From: Lanius collurio
Lineage: Eukaryota; Chordata; Aves; Passeriformes; Laniidae
Reading direction: 5' to 3'
Length of the DNA: 64,000 nt
NCBI GenBank assembly: GCA_020086605.1
Contig: JACBWW010000020.1
Location: forward strand, 17,266,776-17,330,775
Shown: piece after piece, positions 27,189-42,309 of the stretch
How the letters are laid out: each line of letters opens with the position of its first letter
Numbering within the stretch: position 1 is the stretch's first letter
Program-made: the position numbers and the translations under genes
The notes under the pieces: model-generated
Databases searched by the model: none
What the model was told of the DNA's origin: nothing
What the model saw: only the letters and a program-made list of their open reading frames with translations

Positions 27189-28599
27189 CTGGAAGACAAA
27201 TGAGAAAGAATTTTACTCTTGACTGGTTTTAGAAAAACTTTGTTTTGCAGCTGCTTTTGTGTGAAAAGGAGAGAGGTACAGGACAGTGACTGAGTACAGG
27301 GTGGTCTGTGGTACTACCAAAACTTGTTGGGTATTAAATAGTATCTAGAACAGAAAAAACTTTTTATGATAGCCAAGTAAGTACCTTCAACCACTTTGGA
27401 AGAAAAACTGTTGCTATGTACGCTCTCTGGTTCTTATGGCAGTTTTAACTTTACAATCACAGAAATTTCAAAGTGATCCAAGTATAAAAAGCAGGAACAC
27501 TGCTCCCCTAGGATCAGTGGTCTAAATGTACTGCTTCTAAGGTCAGCATTTAAACTCACAAACGTTGCAAACTATTTTGCAATGCTGTAGGTCAAGTGCA
27601 AATACACAGCACTCTAAATAAATGAGAAATTTTGTTACATTTATATCCAGATTTTAGAGAGTGAAAAAGCAAATGCAGAAAGTTACAGTAAATTCCACAA
27701 ATAACTAAGTTTGTGATCTGTATAGAGAGCAAACCCAATATTTAGAATTCTAAAGAAAATGTTTACTGCCTGTGTCATCCACACTTGACATTTCAGATAG
27801 AGAACCCTGAAAGCTGCTCTGCACAGCTTTTTAAGATTATGCATGCTAGAATTAAAGGACATTCTGTGCTGCAAAGTTTCACAGCATTTTGAATATAATT
27901 ATTCAGTTATATTTACATTGGAGAAATACATACTGACATTTATGGTCATTTGACTACCAGAATATATATTGCTTAGCTCTAAATGGGATTTGCTACAGAC
28001 GGTGAATAAAAAGAGGATAATTCATGGTGCCAGGTGTTAAGATGAGACCAACAGAGCTGCAGGTGCAAAAGGACGGAGCAATGACAAGGATCAAATACAA
28101 CTTAGTGCAGCTGCAGCTTCCTTACAAGGCGGAGAGGGGTGAGGGGAAAGGATGAGAAAGCATCTTGCTGTCATTACTACAAAACACTAGTACTGTAAAT
28201 GAACATTAACAAACCAAACTAAATGCTGTCATGGGAAACAAGAATGTCTGAGTAAAATAAAAATTAGACAGCAAATTATTCATTTCCCCCCAAATATTAG
28301 CATCTTGGTTTTCAAACATCAGTTTTGTCTCTAGTTTAATACTGAAGCAGTTGTGGGGAAACATATCTAAGCATGTACTGTGGTCACATGATTAAAAATT
28401 AGATCATTGCTATCTATCAGTATTCATTACAGAGAATTTTTATTATGTTTTATTTTAAAATCACAAGCCAAGGAATTATCAAAAAGTGGACATACCAGTG
28501 ACTAATTTATCACATCAATTGGAAATTGAGTATTTTTGGGGTTATTCTTATTATTATGTTTTTAAAGACAGTGCCCTTTAACAATAATCAGTAGACCTC

Positions 28600-29160
28600 G
28601 CTTGTTTCTTTGTAAAGATAGCCTTTTAGAGTCTGCTCTCCTTTTAAATGAAAATAGGGCAGCAGTTATGGTCACACTTTTGTTAATTTAGTTGCCAGTC
28701 AGCTCCAAATCAAAAGAAAATAAGGCTGCAGAGTGTAATTAACATTCAGTTCAGTCGTTTTGTCCCTTGTCTAGCCCCCAAGCTTTGTTAAAATTGCCAT
28801 CTGAATGCTGAAGGCTGTAGGGAAATCGATTTGATTCTAATCGCACCATGAAAAGAACATGATCTAACTGCTTTCAGCCCTCCGTAAATCTGTACTAGGT
28901 CTTTAGCACAATGCAACTTCCAATTTAAAAAGCACTGAATGTCTCGTCAATGACTTTGTGAAGAAAAAAGAACAAGGAGCAGACATAAAAATTCCAATAG
29001 TTGTTTAAGCATTAAAGTTCATTTGCATCACAGCAAACCTGAAAAGGGCTGACCTCTCAAACCGCCTCTCAGGTCTATGAAGTTGTAGCCTTGACAAGCT
29101 CACATTGACAGAGCTCATTGACTCTGAAAGGCTACTCTATCAATGGTGAAAAATGGCAAT
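28600..29160. promoter_or_regulatory. candidate intronic conserved enhancer element
   Basis: This part of intron 3 is less AT-rich and free of simple repeats. It contains clustered motifs typical of developmental enhancers: GTAATTAAC (homeodomain) at about 28735, ATCGATTTGATT and TTCTAATCG near 28827-28843, and TTCATTTGCATCA (octamer/POU-like) near 29019. The call rests on texture and motif clustering only; conservation was not measured. Confidence 0.35.
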
Positions 29161-31533
29161 AGGTTCTACTCTGAGCAGGCATCTGCCTGCCCACCCGCTG
29201 CTAAACCAATGGCAAAACTGATTCAAAACCTGAATCTACCTTGTAATCTTCCTTTCCAGGACCTTTTAATAATAGATTAAGATCACGATACAATTTAATT
29301 TCATTGTTTGCCCCAAAGGCTGTGAAAAACATCCAAGCTTTTCAAATTCCACTAAAATTACATCTATATTACAATACATACATATAAATAAGAAATTGAT
29401 AGGTACTATTAATTGGTTTATTTAAACAAGAGGACAGTTTAAAGTCATTTGACTACCATGAGATAAAAATGCAGACTCAAAACCATGCTTCTTTATCTTT
29501 CCAGAGCCTTAAATACTACCCTTCCTATAGTATAATCTGGGATAGTCATAGCTCCCAAACATACCGTATTATCAATACAGAAATGTTAATGAAAATTAGA
29601 CTGTAAAATATTTCTGCAAACCTAAGAGCTTGGAATAAAAAGAAATGAATTAAACACATCACACAATTCACTATAGCAAGTTTTCTTCCTACTTGACAGG
29701 TGAAAAAAAGCACTTGCACGTGCAGCTTAATTAATCACTGCTCTTGACATCTCAATGATTTACAGTGAGGAGCAGGTGAGGAGATACAAAACCAGAAAGG
29801 AACACTTGATTTGAGTGTAGCATTTCCAGCACACTAGGATGACAAGCTTGTATATTCTATCAATGGTGTACAGAAAAACCCATACAGCAAATTATTTGTT
29901 AGACACAACAAAAGCACAAATTAAGTGGAAGAGAGACTTGCTTATTAGGAAGATTTAATACTACCCAGCTTTTAATTTTTTTTTCTTAAAAAAACCAGTC
30001 CAATATTTGAGCAAAGAAAAAAACTGCAACTCAAGTATGCTTTTTAGCATACCAATGACAAGAAAGTATGCTTTGTAACATATTTCATGAAAAAAACAGA
30101 TTGTTTTTAATGCTATCCACAGAATTTTGTGAAATAGACCTTGTCAACTGTCTAGATGCAATGTTTAATGAAATATTCCTGTAAAATTGGTTCTTTAAAG
30201 ATATTAGTGTCTAATAGTGTCTTTTGAAAAATCCAACTACCAAAAAACCCCAAACACAGAAAACACTTTCACTAATGCTTACTGCCCCTCATTCAGTAAA
30301 ATTAAGTTTTTCCCCTAGACATGGAAGAAAAAAATTCTAAATATGAACTTTTCACACAGAAACAAGTATAGTATTAAATATATTACCAAATGTGAGACAT
30401 TTGTGTTATATCTTTACAGCGTCTATCTAGTTAGCTCCAGATGGAATTATGATCTGGACAGGAAGGCTGTGCAGCAACAGGGCCCCTCTGGCAGTGCAAA
30501 ACCAGGAACACGGACACTACGCTAAACAGCACTAGTGAACGGGCCAAGGCCCCCTCAAGTCCTGCTGTAAATCAGCAAATGACTGGTACAATATTAAACA
30601 AAAGGATCTTACATGACTCCCAAAATGGTGCTAATTTGAGTACCTCCCTTTGTCTTTATTATGTGGGGAAACAACATGGATAGCAACAACACCATCCTCC
30701 ACTAACAACTGTATTCATAGTTATTTGGGAAAAACCAAAGAATCTCCCACTATGTGCATCTGATCTTTAACCTCTCATCTGAAAACACGTATATATGGTG
30801 CAGCATTAGTCTAATAAATACCATGAGATTTTCAAATTCCTTCATACAAAACTTTACGACAATCGAGTATTATTAGTTTTGAGTATTGCCCTGAACAAAT
30901 ATACTTTATGCTTAAATTTCAAAATACAAAGAGACAACTCTAGGCAGACTTTTGTTAGATTCTCACATGGCCATAATTTGTATTATACACCACAGAAAAA
31001 AGTCAAAGGATCCTGTCAGAGGTCAGAACTATACTATCTCCCCTCACTCAAAGAGAGAAAGCACAGAAACAGGAATTTCTGTTCATTCTGACTACAAAAT
31101 TTATGCCCAAGTAATTTAGCTATCAGCACAAATGATGAAATAGAAAGTCAGAAGATAACTGAGTCACCTATGCTCACTTTCAACATGCCAGAACATCCCC
31201 CCAAGCCAATTTTGAGGCCCATATTCGTACCACAAAAAATGACAAAGCTGTACTCAGAATACACATGACTGAATGAGCTATATCTGTGCTGAGAATGTCC
31301 TCATCTTTAACACTATACCACAAGTGAACCAATATAAACTGCAAATTAGTAAGATTCCCAGCCCGCTAAGAAATTCTCCATTTGTGAAGGGAAAAGAACA
31401 CAAAGGTGAAACCTGAGTTGATTTCAGATCCTGACATCCTGGACCACCTGCTTTACTGCACACTATTTTGAAATGGTGTCTGTTCTACTACATAGGTGAA
31501 CATGGAGATCTTGCATAATTTCTTCTATTAGTG

Positions 31534-31575
31534 TTAGTAGCTAGGGTACATTAGCTCCTATTAGTAGCTAGGGTA
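31534..31575. repeat. short direct repeat, period 27
   Basis: The 15-base word TTAGTAGCTAGGGTA occurs at 31534-31548 and again at 31561-31575, within CHIC2 intron 3. It looks like a small local duplication. Confidence 0.8.
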
Positions 31576-34500
31576 TTTCTTATTTTAGACCATTTTAAGA
31601 GTCCTCATCTCAGAAGTCACTTCAGCGTCCATGCAAGAAAGCAAGTAAAACCCGTACTAAACAGAATGAAGAATATATGGAAATAAATGTAGCAGTCTGG
31701 TGCTTTTTGCATGGTCTTGAAATAACTGCCTTGTCCAACAAGATTACTATTGCTGCACCTTGCCTTACCATATCAATTACTTTGTGCAGAAAGCGAGTCC
31801 AGCCTAAAGCACAGATCAAAGCTCCTGATCACACAGAGAGAAATACAATCAACAGAATTCTGGAGCAAGACAACTGACAACACCAAGTTGACTTTGTGAA
31901 AATTCCCATTCTGAAAGATAGCCCCGAGGATATTGTCTCACATGATCCATAAACTAACCCCATTTGTACACGTCTCAACCCTGGGTTTGTACATCACAGA
32001 GAGATGAATTTAAAGCTTAGTGAAACAAATCACTCCAATTACTTTCTGGAAAGGTTTCTTCCACCACACTGTTTGCTGATATAGAGAAGCTCAGTGTTAT
32101 TTGACACTACTGCTTGTAACGTTTTTTAATACCTAAACTCAAGATGATTCCTCCGTTACTTTGGTTGCCTTGATTGTCAAATTCTTCAAGTGTTTAAGAA
32201 AGCACTAAAGCCATTAAATATGCACAGGAGAGAGAAGGTTTACAGACACATTCACTCCATGTATATTATCCAGGAATAAAATGGAGAGGATGTTGTACTG
32301 TCACCAGTGCACTAATTGACAGATACTGAGTAAGTATTTTCCAAAGGCATTTTGATCTGCAGTAGAAACACTTAGCAGAGACAATATAACAAAGAAAATT
32401 CCTAGAAGCTATTTAAACTCTTCTATAAGTTTCCTCTCAAATATACAAGATCTGAAGGATTCAAGATGCTAACTGATATTTTAGCCACTAGATATTTTGG
32501 CTGTCCTACAAGAGCTCAGTCACCAAACAAGTGTTGCTAACCACTTTCTGTAATGAGGTGACACTGATAGAGGCAACCATTTGTGAAAACTTTATACTAT
32601 GGAGAAGCCTTGCAGAAGAAATAGTCTTGACCTCGGCAAAAATAACACATGTCCCTTGAGAAGGCCTTGAAATGTGGTAAAAAACACATTTCACAGGCAG
32701 ACAGATGTTGAACTGATCCTTGAAGCATTATGACTACACTTAATGTCGTTACTTGAACTCTTAAGTACAGATTTGTAACTCATTCATTCTAGGATTAAAT
32801 TCTAGCTCTGATTCTCTGTCATTATATGGAAACGAAATCCATGAAGCTCTGATCCCTCCAAGCAAATTATTCAAATCTGACCATGACAATCTAAAGTATC
32901 CACCTCCTGCTGAAGGACATTCTCATAGAAAAGGCCACAGAAAATGAACGTGTAAAATGGAATTGACCGTAACAGGGACAAAAATAGGATCAAATCTCCA
33001 CCAAATAACTCCTCTCTGTGGGAAATTTAAGAAAAAAAAAAGAAAATTCCACCTCCATCTCCTTTTTTAAGGTTAGAGAGATGTTAATTTCAATCTCTAT
33101 CATTTATTTCCAAAATATCCAAGAGTATGCTGTGGAACATAGTTCAAGGCCAGTGTAGGTTGAGAAGCTAAAGGATCTCTGGTTACATCTCTATTAGGAA
33201 ATGAAACTGTGCCCAGAAACATTCCCATTCATTTCAAGCCAGCTGGCAGGGAACAGCTTACATCTCTATCAGTAAGTTTTCATAACCTCCGAACCACTCA
33301 TAGTGCCTGAAGCATTCTGATAATTCCTGTGAATTGTTACACAACACAGACCCCCGAGACTGCCAGGGACCTTTCTAAAAGTACAAATTATAAAGCACCA
33401 ATTCCAAAGAACACTCCCAGGTTTCCTTTATTAGGATAAAGGAATCCTTTGACTCCTGCTTCTAGGACTGTCTAAGGGCAGTGGCCAAGAGTGGAAGAGA
33501 AGCTATATGGCCAGAAAGACTGAAAGGCAGCATAACTTGACAAAACTCCATAGAAGACTGTAAAATCCAACACATCACTAGTCTGCATGATGAAGAGAAT
33601 GATCTCTCTCAAAAGGACAGCCTCTACAGTCCTGTGTACATCTGGGGCTGAATCAGAAAAATACAGGTTGATCCTGTAGCTACTCTACCAATATAGAAAA
33701 AAATAAATCTGGCTACTTAGTATTTTCCATTATCATTATTGTTCTAGATTCAGTAATTTATTCCAAAATTCAGCAAAAAATATTTTATGAGCTACAAAAT
33801 TAGAAGTACTTGGTGACTTCACACTTTTTATGTGTTTGGTATGGTACAAGATTTATTAAACTCCTTCCATCTTCTCTTTCATAGAACTGCCCCCCTCATC
33901 CTCCCAATTGTTTTGTCAGCAGTAATGGTTCTTGAACTACTATTTTCTTTGTTAAATTATTCTCTTTATGCACAGTGCTTGAGTTACCAAGAGTGATACA
34001 CTTTGGCAGAAAAAAACATTTTACTGTGATTTGTGTTAATAAAGTGGAAAAGTGAATACTTTCCAGACCTAGGCTACATTGAGAAAAATCAAGAGAAGAG
34101 GCACAGAAGTGTGACACTACTTCACACTTGCTGGAACTTTATTCTGCTGCTCTGTCTCACAGTAACAGTCTAACAAGCTATTGTTCAGTCAAGTGCTTTC
34201 TACTTTGTTTAATTTGATCATAGAAATTTCAGGTAATTTTGCCTTCTAATTCTTTCCACATCAGTGTTTGCATATGTTGCCTATTTAGGATCACCTTTAA
34301 GTTGGTAAAGACAGAATCCTAAAAATGTTCCTTTCTAAACTGATTTCCAAATCTGACAACTAACTAGACCATTTTTAGAATGTTCCTTCGAAAGAGCTCT
34401 ATTCAAATTTCACCCAACTCACACTTGTTTTTTCAGGAACACATCAACATGAACAGGAAGTGCAATATAAAAGGGAACACTAAACCCAAACCACTACATG

Positions 34501-37500
34501 ATCCCTTTATATACCTATATATAGCCATCACAATGTAAAAAGGGCTATAACATGGAAATGTTAATTTTACCCAGATTGTTTCGATTAATATTAAAATTTT
34601 CAGAGATGTAATAGTAATTACAAATGCAATTAAATTTTAAATAGCATTTAGAATATTCACTATACATCCCATAGATATGCTACATTTAGGATTTATATAA
34701 AATCTTTATATAAAGAATAAATGAAATAACAAATCTAGCTTCAGAATACTTCTTTTTCAAGTACTAAACAGTTTGCATTTGATCTATAAAGAAACAAACT
34801 AGTATTCTGTGATCTACTTATATCTGTAAGTATTATTCATGCCAATCTCACTGCCTTGTCCTCCATCAAGCAAGTCTGAAAATTGAAAAACATGCTAAAA
34901 CAAGCTGCTCCCACACCTCACTGTGCACCAATTCACTACTATACCTTTTAGGAAAGCACATGAAAACCTGATAAGCTTTTGTAGGGTGCTGTGAAGAAAA
35001 TAAAATCTGATTTCAGATATAGGAAAAAAAATAACCACATAGGTATACACATGATGATTTCACATTTATTTGTTCTACAAGCGTTGCTACTTGAAGTTGA
35101 GTATATGGAGGACTTAGTGACTCTTCTGACCAAAATTATACTGAATGATTTCTAAAGCAAAATATACCAGTCCTGAATCTTCTGATTATTTAAAGTTTCA
35201 TTTCATAATGAATACAAGGAAAAAGAAAGGACCTCTGAATACATTTAATATATTTGAAAACAAAGGTCAAGAATGCCTATTCGATACCTACAAGTTCTAC
35301 TTTAAAAAAAGTTGTACTAAGTTGACTAGAGCCAACACAGAAATTATATGTGCTCTGGTTAGGATAAATATAATAAATACATTACAATTTTAAAGATTCT
35401 TCCAAACTGAACTACAATGCAAATTGTCATAACAGATACTTCAAAAACAAGGCACCTGTTGTCTTAAATAATTGCCTTGTGGAAATCCTCAGAAAAGCAT
35501 TATGCTATTAAGAGTACCTCCGGTGCAAAGTCCCTCACAGACAGGCACAGGAGAAAAACATATATTTTCTTCAGTTTTGAAAATAAATGTAATGTATTCA
35601 TAAACTCAATAAACTGATCTAATGTATTTTAACATCAGTATCATCCAAGGACAAGCAAGACTATCAAATTTAAGAAAATTCATTCCAGCTACTTTACCAC
35701 ATATTTAATTTAATCAATACTTTGGAAGTTGTAATTAGCTATGTTTATACAGCACTGTGAACATGTGAACTGCTCCAAAAGTGACAACTAATGATGAGGC
35801 TTAAGCAGCATTCATCAGCTTTGTGTGAATTCACAAACAAACAAGTAGCTCTTGAAAGTATTAGTACAGATCACACTGTTAAATATCTAATTCTATTCAT
35901 TTTAAGAGATTGCCCATGAAGCATTTGAAACATGCAATTTACTTGCACAATACCAGCTTTTAAGAAATCTAGCAGTACTGCAATTCTATCATAGCTTTCA
36001 TTGTTACTGTTTCTGTTGAAATTACATATCCTATTTATCCATCAGGAACTACAGCATTTAGTTAATACTGAAAATGAGTGCCAATTCATTTGAAAAAGTG
36101 GCTTCAAATGGGCACCTCAGCCTGCAGTGCTTTTTTGAATTAAAATTCAAACTACGCCATTCTTTTTAAAGAACAACAACTTAAGGACCTAATGTTCATT
36201 TGTACAACCTGGAATTTGTCCCAGAAAGGATGGTGCGTTCTATGAGTAAAACTGCTTAAGACATTTATGATCTAGATCTGCAAATGAGGGACTGTACTTC
36301 CTGCAACTTTCTTGCAGCTTTTATTCATTAAAATCGAATCAAGACCACATAAAAGGAGAGAGGCAATAAGATACTGAGTCTAATAAAACACTTATTTTAC
36401 TGTGAAGAGTAGCAGGCTTTTTTCCAAATACCTTAGTGCAAATGAAGAAAGGAAACAACACTATACAAAGACTCCAAAACCAGCACTGAAAAGAAAAATT
36501 AAGTGCAGGGAAATCTTTCACTGCATGAAAATGCATTTAAATTATATAATTAACAATTAAACTTAGAAACATCTGTGGCTTAATAAATCCCTAGTTTGAA
36601 GCACCTGTTCGTTTAAGGAGACAAACCATTACCTTATTTGTCACTGCACAAAAAGAAGCATGTATCCCATTACACAGTGACAATTTCAGAAATTGTAGCT
36701 ACATTTGGAATAACTTTCCTGTGTTAGAATTTTAAAAGTCAATGGAAGGAGGTAAAAATACAGAATGCAGAGAACCACTAAGAACATTATTCTAACTCTG
36801 AAGCTGCAATTGTCATTTTGTCTATATGAACCCTAAAAAAGAAAAAAACTCCAATTTTTCTCTGATAAAGAGCGACAAACAACCCCAGCAATTCAAGACC
36901 AGGGTAGAGTGATTCAGACTCATGAAAATGGACATTGCTTATTTGGTCATTCTGAGAAAAAATTCTCTTCTATATTAAAAGTAAGAAATTGTATAGTAGA
37001 AACTGTTGTTTCATTTAATAAAATCCTTGAGAAACACTCCCACTTGTTAGTTCACTGTATATGTAATTCAATAAAACAAATGTATTAGTCTTCTATTTCA
37101 GTCAAAAAGGGCAAATATGAAGACTTGTATATTTTCACTGTGCAATTAAAACATGATCTGCACAAATTTCAGGATAGGAACACTCCCATCCTGCTTTCAG
37201 AAATCAAACTCTCTACTTGGACAGTCTTGGGAGTCTTTTGTGATCACTGCAGCAAAGGATAGAACACAAGTGAATTCCAAGTAACTGTCCTTCCACTGGG
37301 AATCACTTAGGACAAGGCTGAACTAGCAAAGATCTCTGGGTAACACTTCTCAGACAAGCGAAAGTAATGTAAAAGAAGCAACCTTTTATTTATTGATCAT
37401 TTGTTGTTGATCATCTGTTATCCTTGTTTTACAGTATGAACATAAGTGGGAAATAATTCATCATATCTAAAAATTAAAGGGAAGAAACGAGCACACATCA

Positions 37501-40500
37501 TCTTGGACTTCTGTTTGCTCAAAAAGTGAATCCTGGCTGTTGTGACTATACTTATGGCTGAGTCCAGCCAGGGAAAGGACATCTAAAGAAGTCAAAGCAT
37601 GGAAGATAATTTGATCAACACAACCATCTTCCAAGCCACCAGTAAAGTCAGATACAACCACTTTGAGTTCAAATGTGAGTGGTTCACACTGAATACATTA
37701 GCCTCATGTATCAGCAAAACTGTGGCACTAGCACCAAACCAAAATAGTCAGCAATTTTTTTTTTTTTGATTAGTGGAAGAATATGAAGTTGCTTCTTGTC
37801 ACAGTTCTACTGGAATCTACTGAGGAAATAACAGACTGGAACATAGATTAACCAGGTGTTATTTAAAAATATTGTTTTTGCTGAGCAGCTCCAGGTAATT
37901 CACAATGCACTCTTATTTCCACGCTTCTAGGAAAACAAGTATTGTTAGTTTCCTGCACTTGTCACATCAGTTTGACATAAACTGATGGAAAGGCAAAAGA
38001 TTTTTCTTTTATGTAGAAGGTTGTGGACACAATTCAGTACTGAGATCTTACAGGGTACAAACCCTGTAATTCCAGGTAAGAGGGATTTAAGGAATTTATA
38101 TCACTTTATATTTTCCTGCTCTGGGTCTACACCAAGACAAAGTTAAATCCACCCATACCTACACAAGCAACCCAAATGGCAGTAATTTTCACAATTTTTC
38201 TGTATGTAGTAGCCCTGACTAGAATCATTAAAATTTTTCCTGCTTGTTTCCTATACTAGAATTTCCAAAAGTGTCCTTTAAAATTTTCCACCGCTTTCCC
38301 CCTTAACTCTTCTACCGAAGAAAAAGATTCCTTCACAGCCATTTCCAAGATTGAGAGGTAGGAGTTTGGGAAAGCACTCTTTTCCCTTTCACTTTGTTTT
38401 TAAGAATACAAGTCAATTAATTCTTTTCTATATATACTCTCCAGATGCCAAACAGATACCAAGTTCTGAGATTTCTGTCTGAGAAACAACTCTATAAGCA
38501 CACATTCATTTGGTGAGCTGCTGACACAGACAAGTGATGCTGACCTGAAATCTCCAGACTGATTTAAATTATTCTTACTCTGGAGGAATAATCGAACCAT
38601 CATCAGTGTCTAGTGCCATAGACAATGGCACAAGATACTTTGTTTAGGCCTCTGAGTCCTAAGTTTCACTAACACTGGACATCCAAGAGCAGAAGAAGAT
38701 GCAAAGGTCCATAAATGTCTTCTAGTACCAATTTTAACAGGAAAAATGGAACATTCACTGATAGTCTGGGCCACATGTTAGGATGACTTACAAAAGTTCA
38801 GTCACAAATCTGTGTCCACGCTCCTGCTGTTCATACCCTATCCAGGAATCTTCTCTCCTTATGCATTCTATGTTACGGCAACAACGACACCACTATCCTC
38901 TTTCCAGCCTCCTCTAAACAAAGTATCCACGGCAGGAGGGTTTTTTACCCAGATTTATCACTTTGGAAGGAGCTTACCTTTTTACCTCATCCAATACCAC
39001 TTCTCTAACTGTTGCTTCACCAGATTGCCTCACAGAATGTCTCTCCTCAGCTTCAAACTGTTTTCTGACCCCAGATCCTAGAAGCCCTTGTATTTTTTCT
39101 GACACCGTTTAACAATGTATAAAAAGTTGATTACAGGACCCAGTCCAGAAGTTGAGAGCTTGCAACATCAGTCCCTACCAAGTTAAAGCCTGTTATCCTT
39201 TCCTGCTACAACACACTATGTGAGAAAAACGGGTCAAACTTCATAACATCAGAAGCATTCTCATTTACAAGTAAACATGAACAGCAGCAATGGAAGCTTC
39301 CCTTGTGTTTGTTCCTTACAGAGCTAGACCTTGAATGGTAAAAGGTAGTCTTCTCTGCAAGCTAGTTAAGTCAACTGCTTATCTGTTCAAGCAACCACCA
39401 GATTCTAGCATCTTCTAGCAGGTTTTTGGGCTATAGATATACAGTTATGCTACAAGATACTTACTAGTTTGTGACAACTTGAAGATAAAGAAGTTAGGGT
39501 TTGATATAAATCACATTGACACCAATATTTTTGTTTTGGTTAGTTTCTCCTCAGCCTCAAACATTACCAGGAAGCTTTTCTACTTTATCTTGTATACAAT
39601 TAAAACTAGCCTTAAGTAACATCTTAAAGGGACTAAGTATTATGATCTTAATACAAATAGTTAAATGATACAAAAATGCATACAGGTTTTGTTATAATCA
39701 ATGTTCATCCTATAAATATTTTTTTAGAATGTCTTTATTTATTAACTCTAAAAGAAGAGGACTTTGATAAAGAAAATCATGATGATGTTCAGTGTACTGA
39801 ATTGTCACAAGGTGTATCATTAAGAGGTATTACACAAGAAAGAACATACACAAACCACGATATGAAATGGAAAAATGAATGGTACTAGATAGTGAGGAGA
39901 TGATGGAGAGGCACAGAGACGTCTTGCAAAGTAGTGAAATAGAATTAGCCAAAGACAATTTTTACACACACAGAAACAGAAGAGGTGAGAGGGTAGCCTA
40001 ATTAACTGCACTGAGAAAAAGGAAGTGAAAACCAGGCGTGTGTAATGGGCTTCTCCTGTGAACAATTCACTAAGTGCCAAATGGACACAAAAAGCTACTT
40101 GAAAGTTCGTCGTGTAAAAAAAAGGCATCTTACTCAAAATTCAAGAAGAAAAATGAATCATTCTTTTTAAAAACTACCTTTTTAACTCAAAACATGTGGT
40201 TCTTTGGGGCCACAGTGTAATCAGAAGCTCCTCAAAAACTACTCATTCATGGCCAAATTCTGATAATCTCAAACAGTGTATCACAGAGAAGATGCAGCTA
40301 TTAAAGAGTATGTTGCAAGTTGGTTCAATAACAATAATTGCTTTACAATAGATGTTTCTAGGAGGCATTAAACTATACTACCTCTTACTGAGTTATAAGC
40401 TCTAAGTCCTGACTGATGTCTCTTGTAACTGTAACCAGTACAACAGACAACTGATATCAAAAATGTATGAAATAAAAGTGATTTAAGTAAGTTCTATCAT

Positions 40501-40597
40501 ACAGTTTTTAATAGTGAAGGAGGAAAAAAAAAGGAAAACCAAAATGAGAACAAAAACAAGTACAATTCTAACTATCAAAAATTACATTCATAATTCA

Positions 40598-40759
<162 letters not shown>

Positions 40760-40902
40760 CTACAAGGGAAATGAAAAAAGAAGAAACAAACTAGTACAAC
40801 AGCAGTGTAATTTATTACTTTTGCAGTAGTCTACACTTGGAACACTTGTTTTTGTAATAAAATCTCAACTCTAATTCCAAAATTCTATTCAAAGATACTC
40901 AC
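40760..40902 (-). other. CHIC2 intron 2 (143 bp)
   Basis: Very short intron with donor GTGAGT and acceptor CATTTCCCTTGTAG, joining two phase-0 borders. At this size it is likely spliced by intron definition, unlike the large introns on either side. Confidence 0.9.
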
Positions 40903-40957
40903 CTTTCCAGTTAAAGATGAAGGAAATTCTGCTTCAAATTTGTTGCTTAGTCCAAAT
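40903..40957 (-). CDS. CHIC2: CHIC2 coding exon 2
   Basis: Encodes the last base of codon 40 and residues 41-58, reading FGLSNKFEAEFPSSLTGK. The acceptor is TTTTTGCAG and the donor is AAAG|GTGAGT. The exon ends in phase 0. From memory, mammalian CHIC2 has Ser rather than Ala at residue 49; this is a conservative change and needs an alignment to confirm. Confidence 0.97.
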
Positions 40958-42309
40958 CTGCAAAAACAAAATTTAGATTGTACCAAAATTATAAATAAGC
41001 CAAATCCATGCCACAAATGGCAAGCACCTCACAATACTCTCAAGGTCTGTATCAGTAACAGCATTAATTTCAGGAAAACACTACTTGTTATTAAGAGCAA
41101 TTCTTAAAATTACAGTAACAAACAAAAATACACCATTGTACACATATGAAATCCATCTCGCCCATAGTCTCTTCTCATGGTTCTCTTGATGCTATTGACT
41201 CTTCCTCAAAGTCAGCAAAACCTATAAGCAATAGTGGCAAGTGAGGTAAGCAAAGCACGTAAGGGGAAAGGGGAAGTTACTTGAGGCCACATTTTGAACT
41301 ACCTCTCTCTCCTGCACCAGTACAGATGTATTTTGAAGAAAAGCTCATCCAGTATTAAATAACTGTTCTACGCATAAAAATGGAATCAACACCAGCTTGT
41401 TTTTCAGAAAAGAAATACATAGTAAGTTTCAAAACACAGAATGCTAAGTAATGGCTTAAACAATACCTAATTTTAAAGAAACATACTAGTTATAAATGTA
41501 AAGCTGTGAAGCACTTTGAAATGAGATAGAGTTATTGAATCTACTTGGTTTCAAAAGATCTAAAGATCAGAAGAGTTCCAGCTTATCTATTAAAAAATGT
41601 TTTCTACCTTATGGATGTTTGGTTGGGTTCATGAGTGGATGAACCTCTAAGAGAATTTGAATATTTTCTGGCATCTGGGCTAGGCAATAACTTCCAGTAG
41701 AGACTATATTCACTCTAAAGTCATTAATAACACTATATGACTGGCTACTAATATGGTAAACAGCTGAGAGTGTAAAATTTAATTTGTAATTTAAAAAATT
41801 CTGAATACAAACCAGAGGAGCCTATCAGATACTACAAACAAAAATCAGAAACTAAACTGCTCAAGACTTGAAATATTGGCAGCAACACCTATCACAGTTT
41901 GCTCAGTTCTACACTGAAAAGCTTACTTTAGCCTTGACAGCTGAAGATGTAAAGACATAACTTGCTTTCACAATATGCTATTGAGCAGCTAGGCATTTCC
42001 AGAGTTTTGGGGTTGGTGGGTTATTTTTTTTTTCTTACTGAACTGAATGATCTGCATGCCAAGGGAGAACTTTGTCCAAGTAATCAAATGGGCAGTTACA
42101 TGGTAAGTTACTGTGGAAACCTCCTAAAACCCAGTGGACAAAAGCTGGTAGATTAATTTCTTTGTAAATAAATAAAAGGTGGTGAATTTTGCTGGACTAT
42201 GCTTATGTGACACTCAACTGAAGTTTGACAGGTACATCTCACAGGGGAGATCTCTTATCACCACTCATGACTCTCATAAACATTAGCTCAATGGAAGCAG
42301 CAGCCACCA

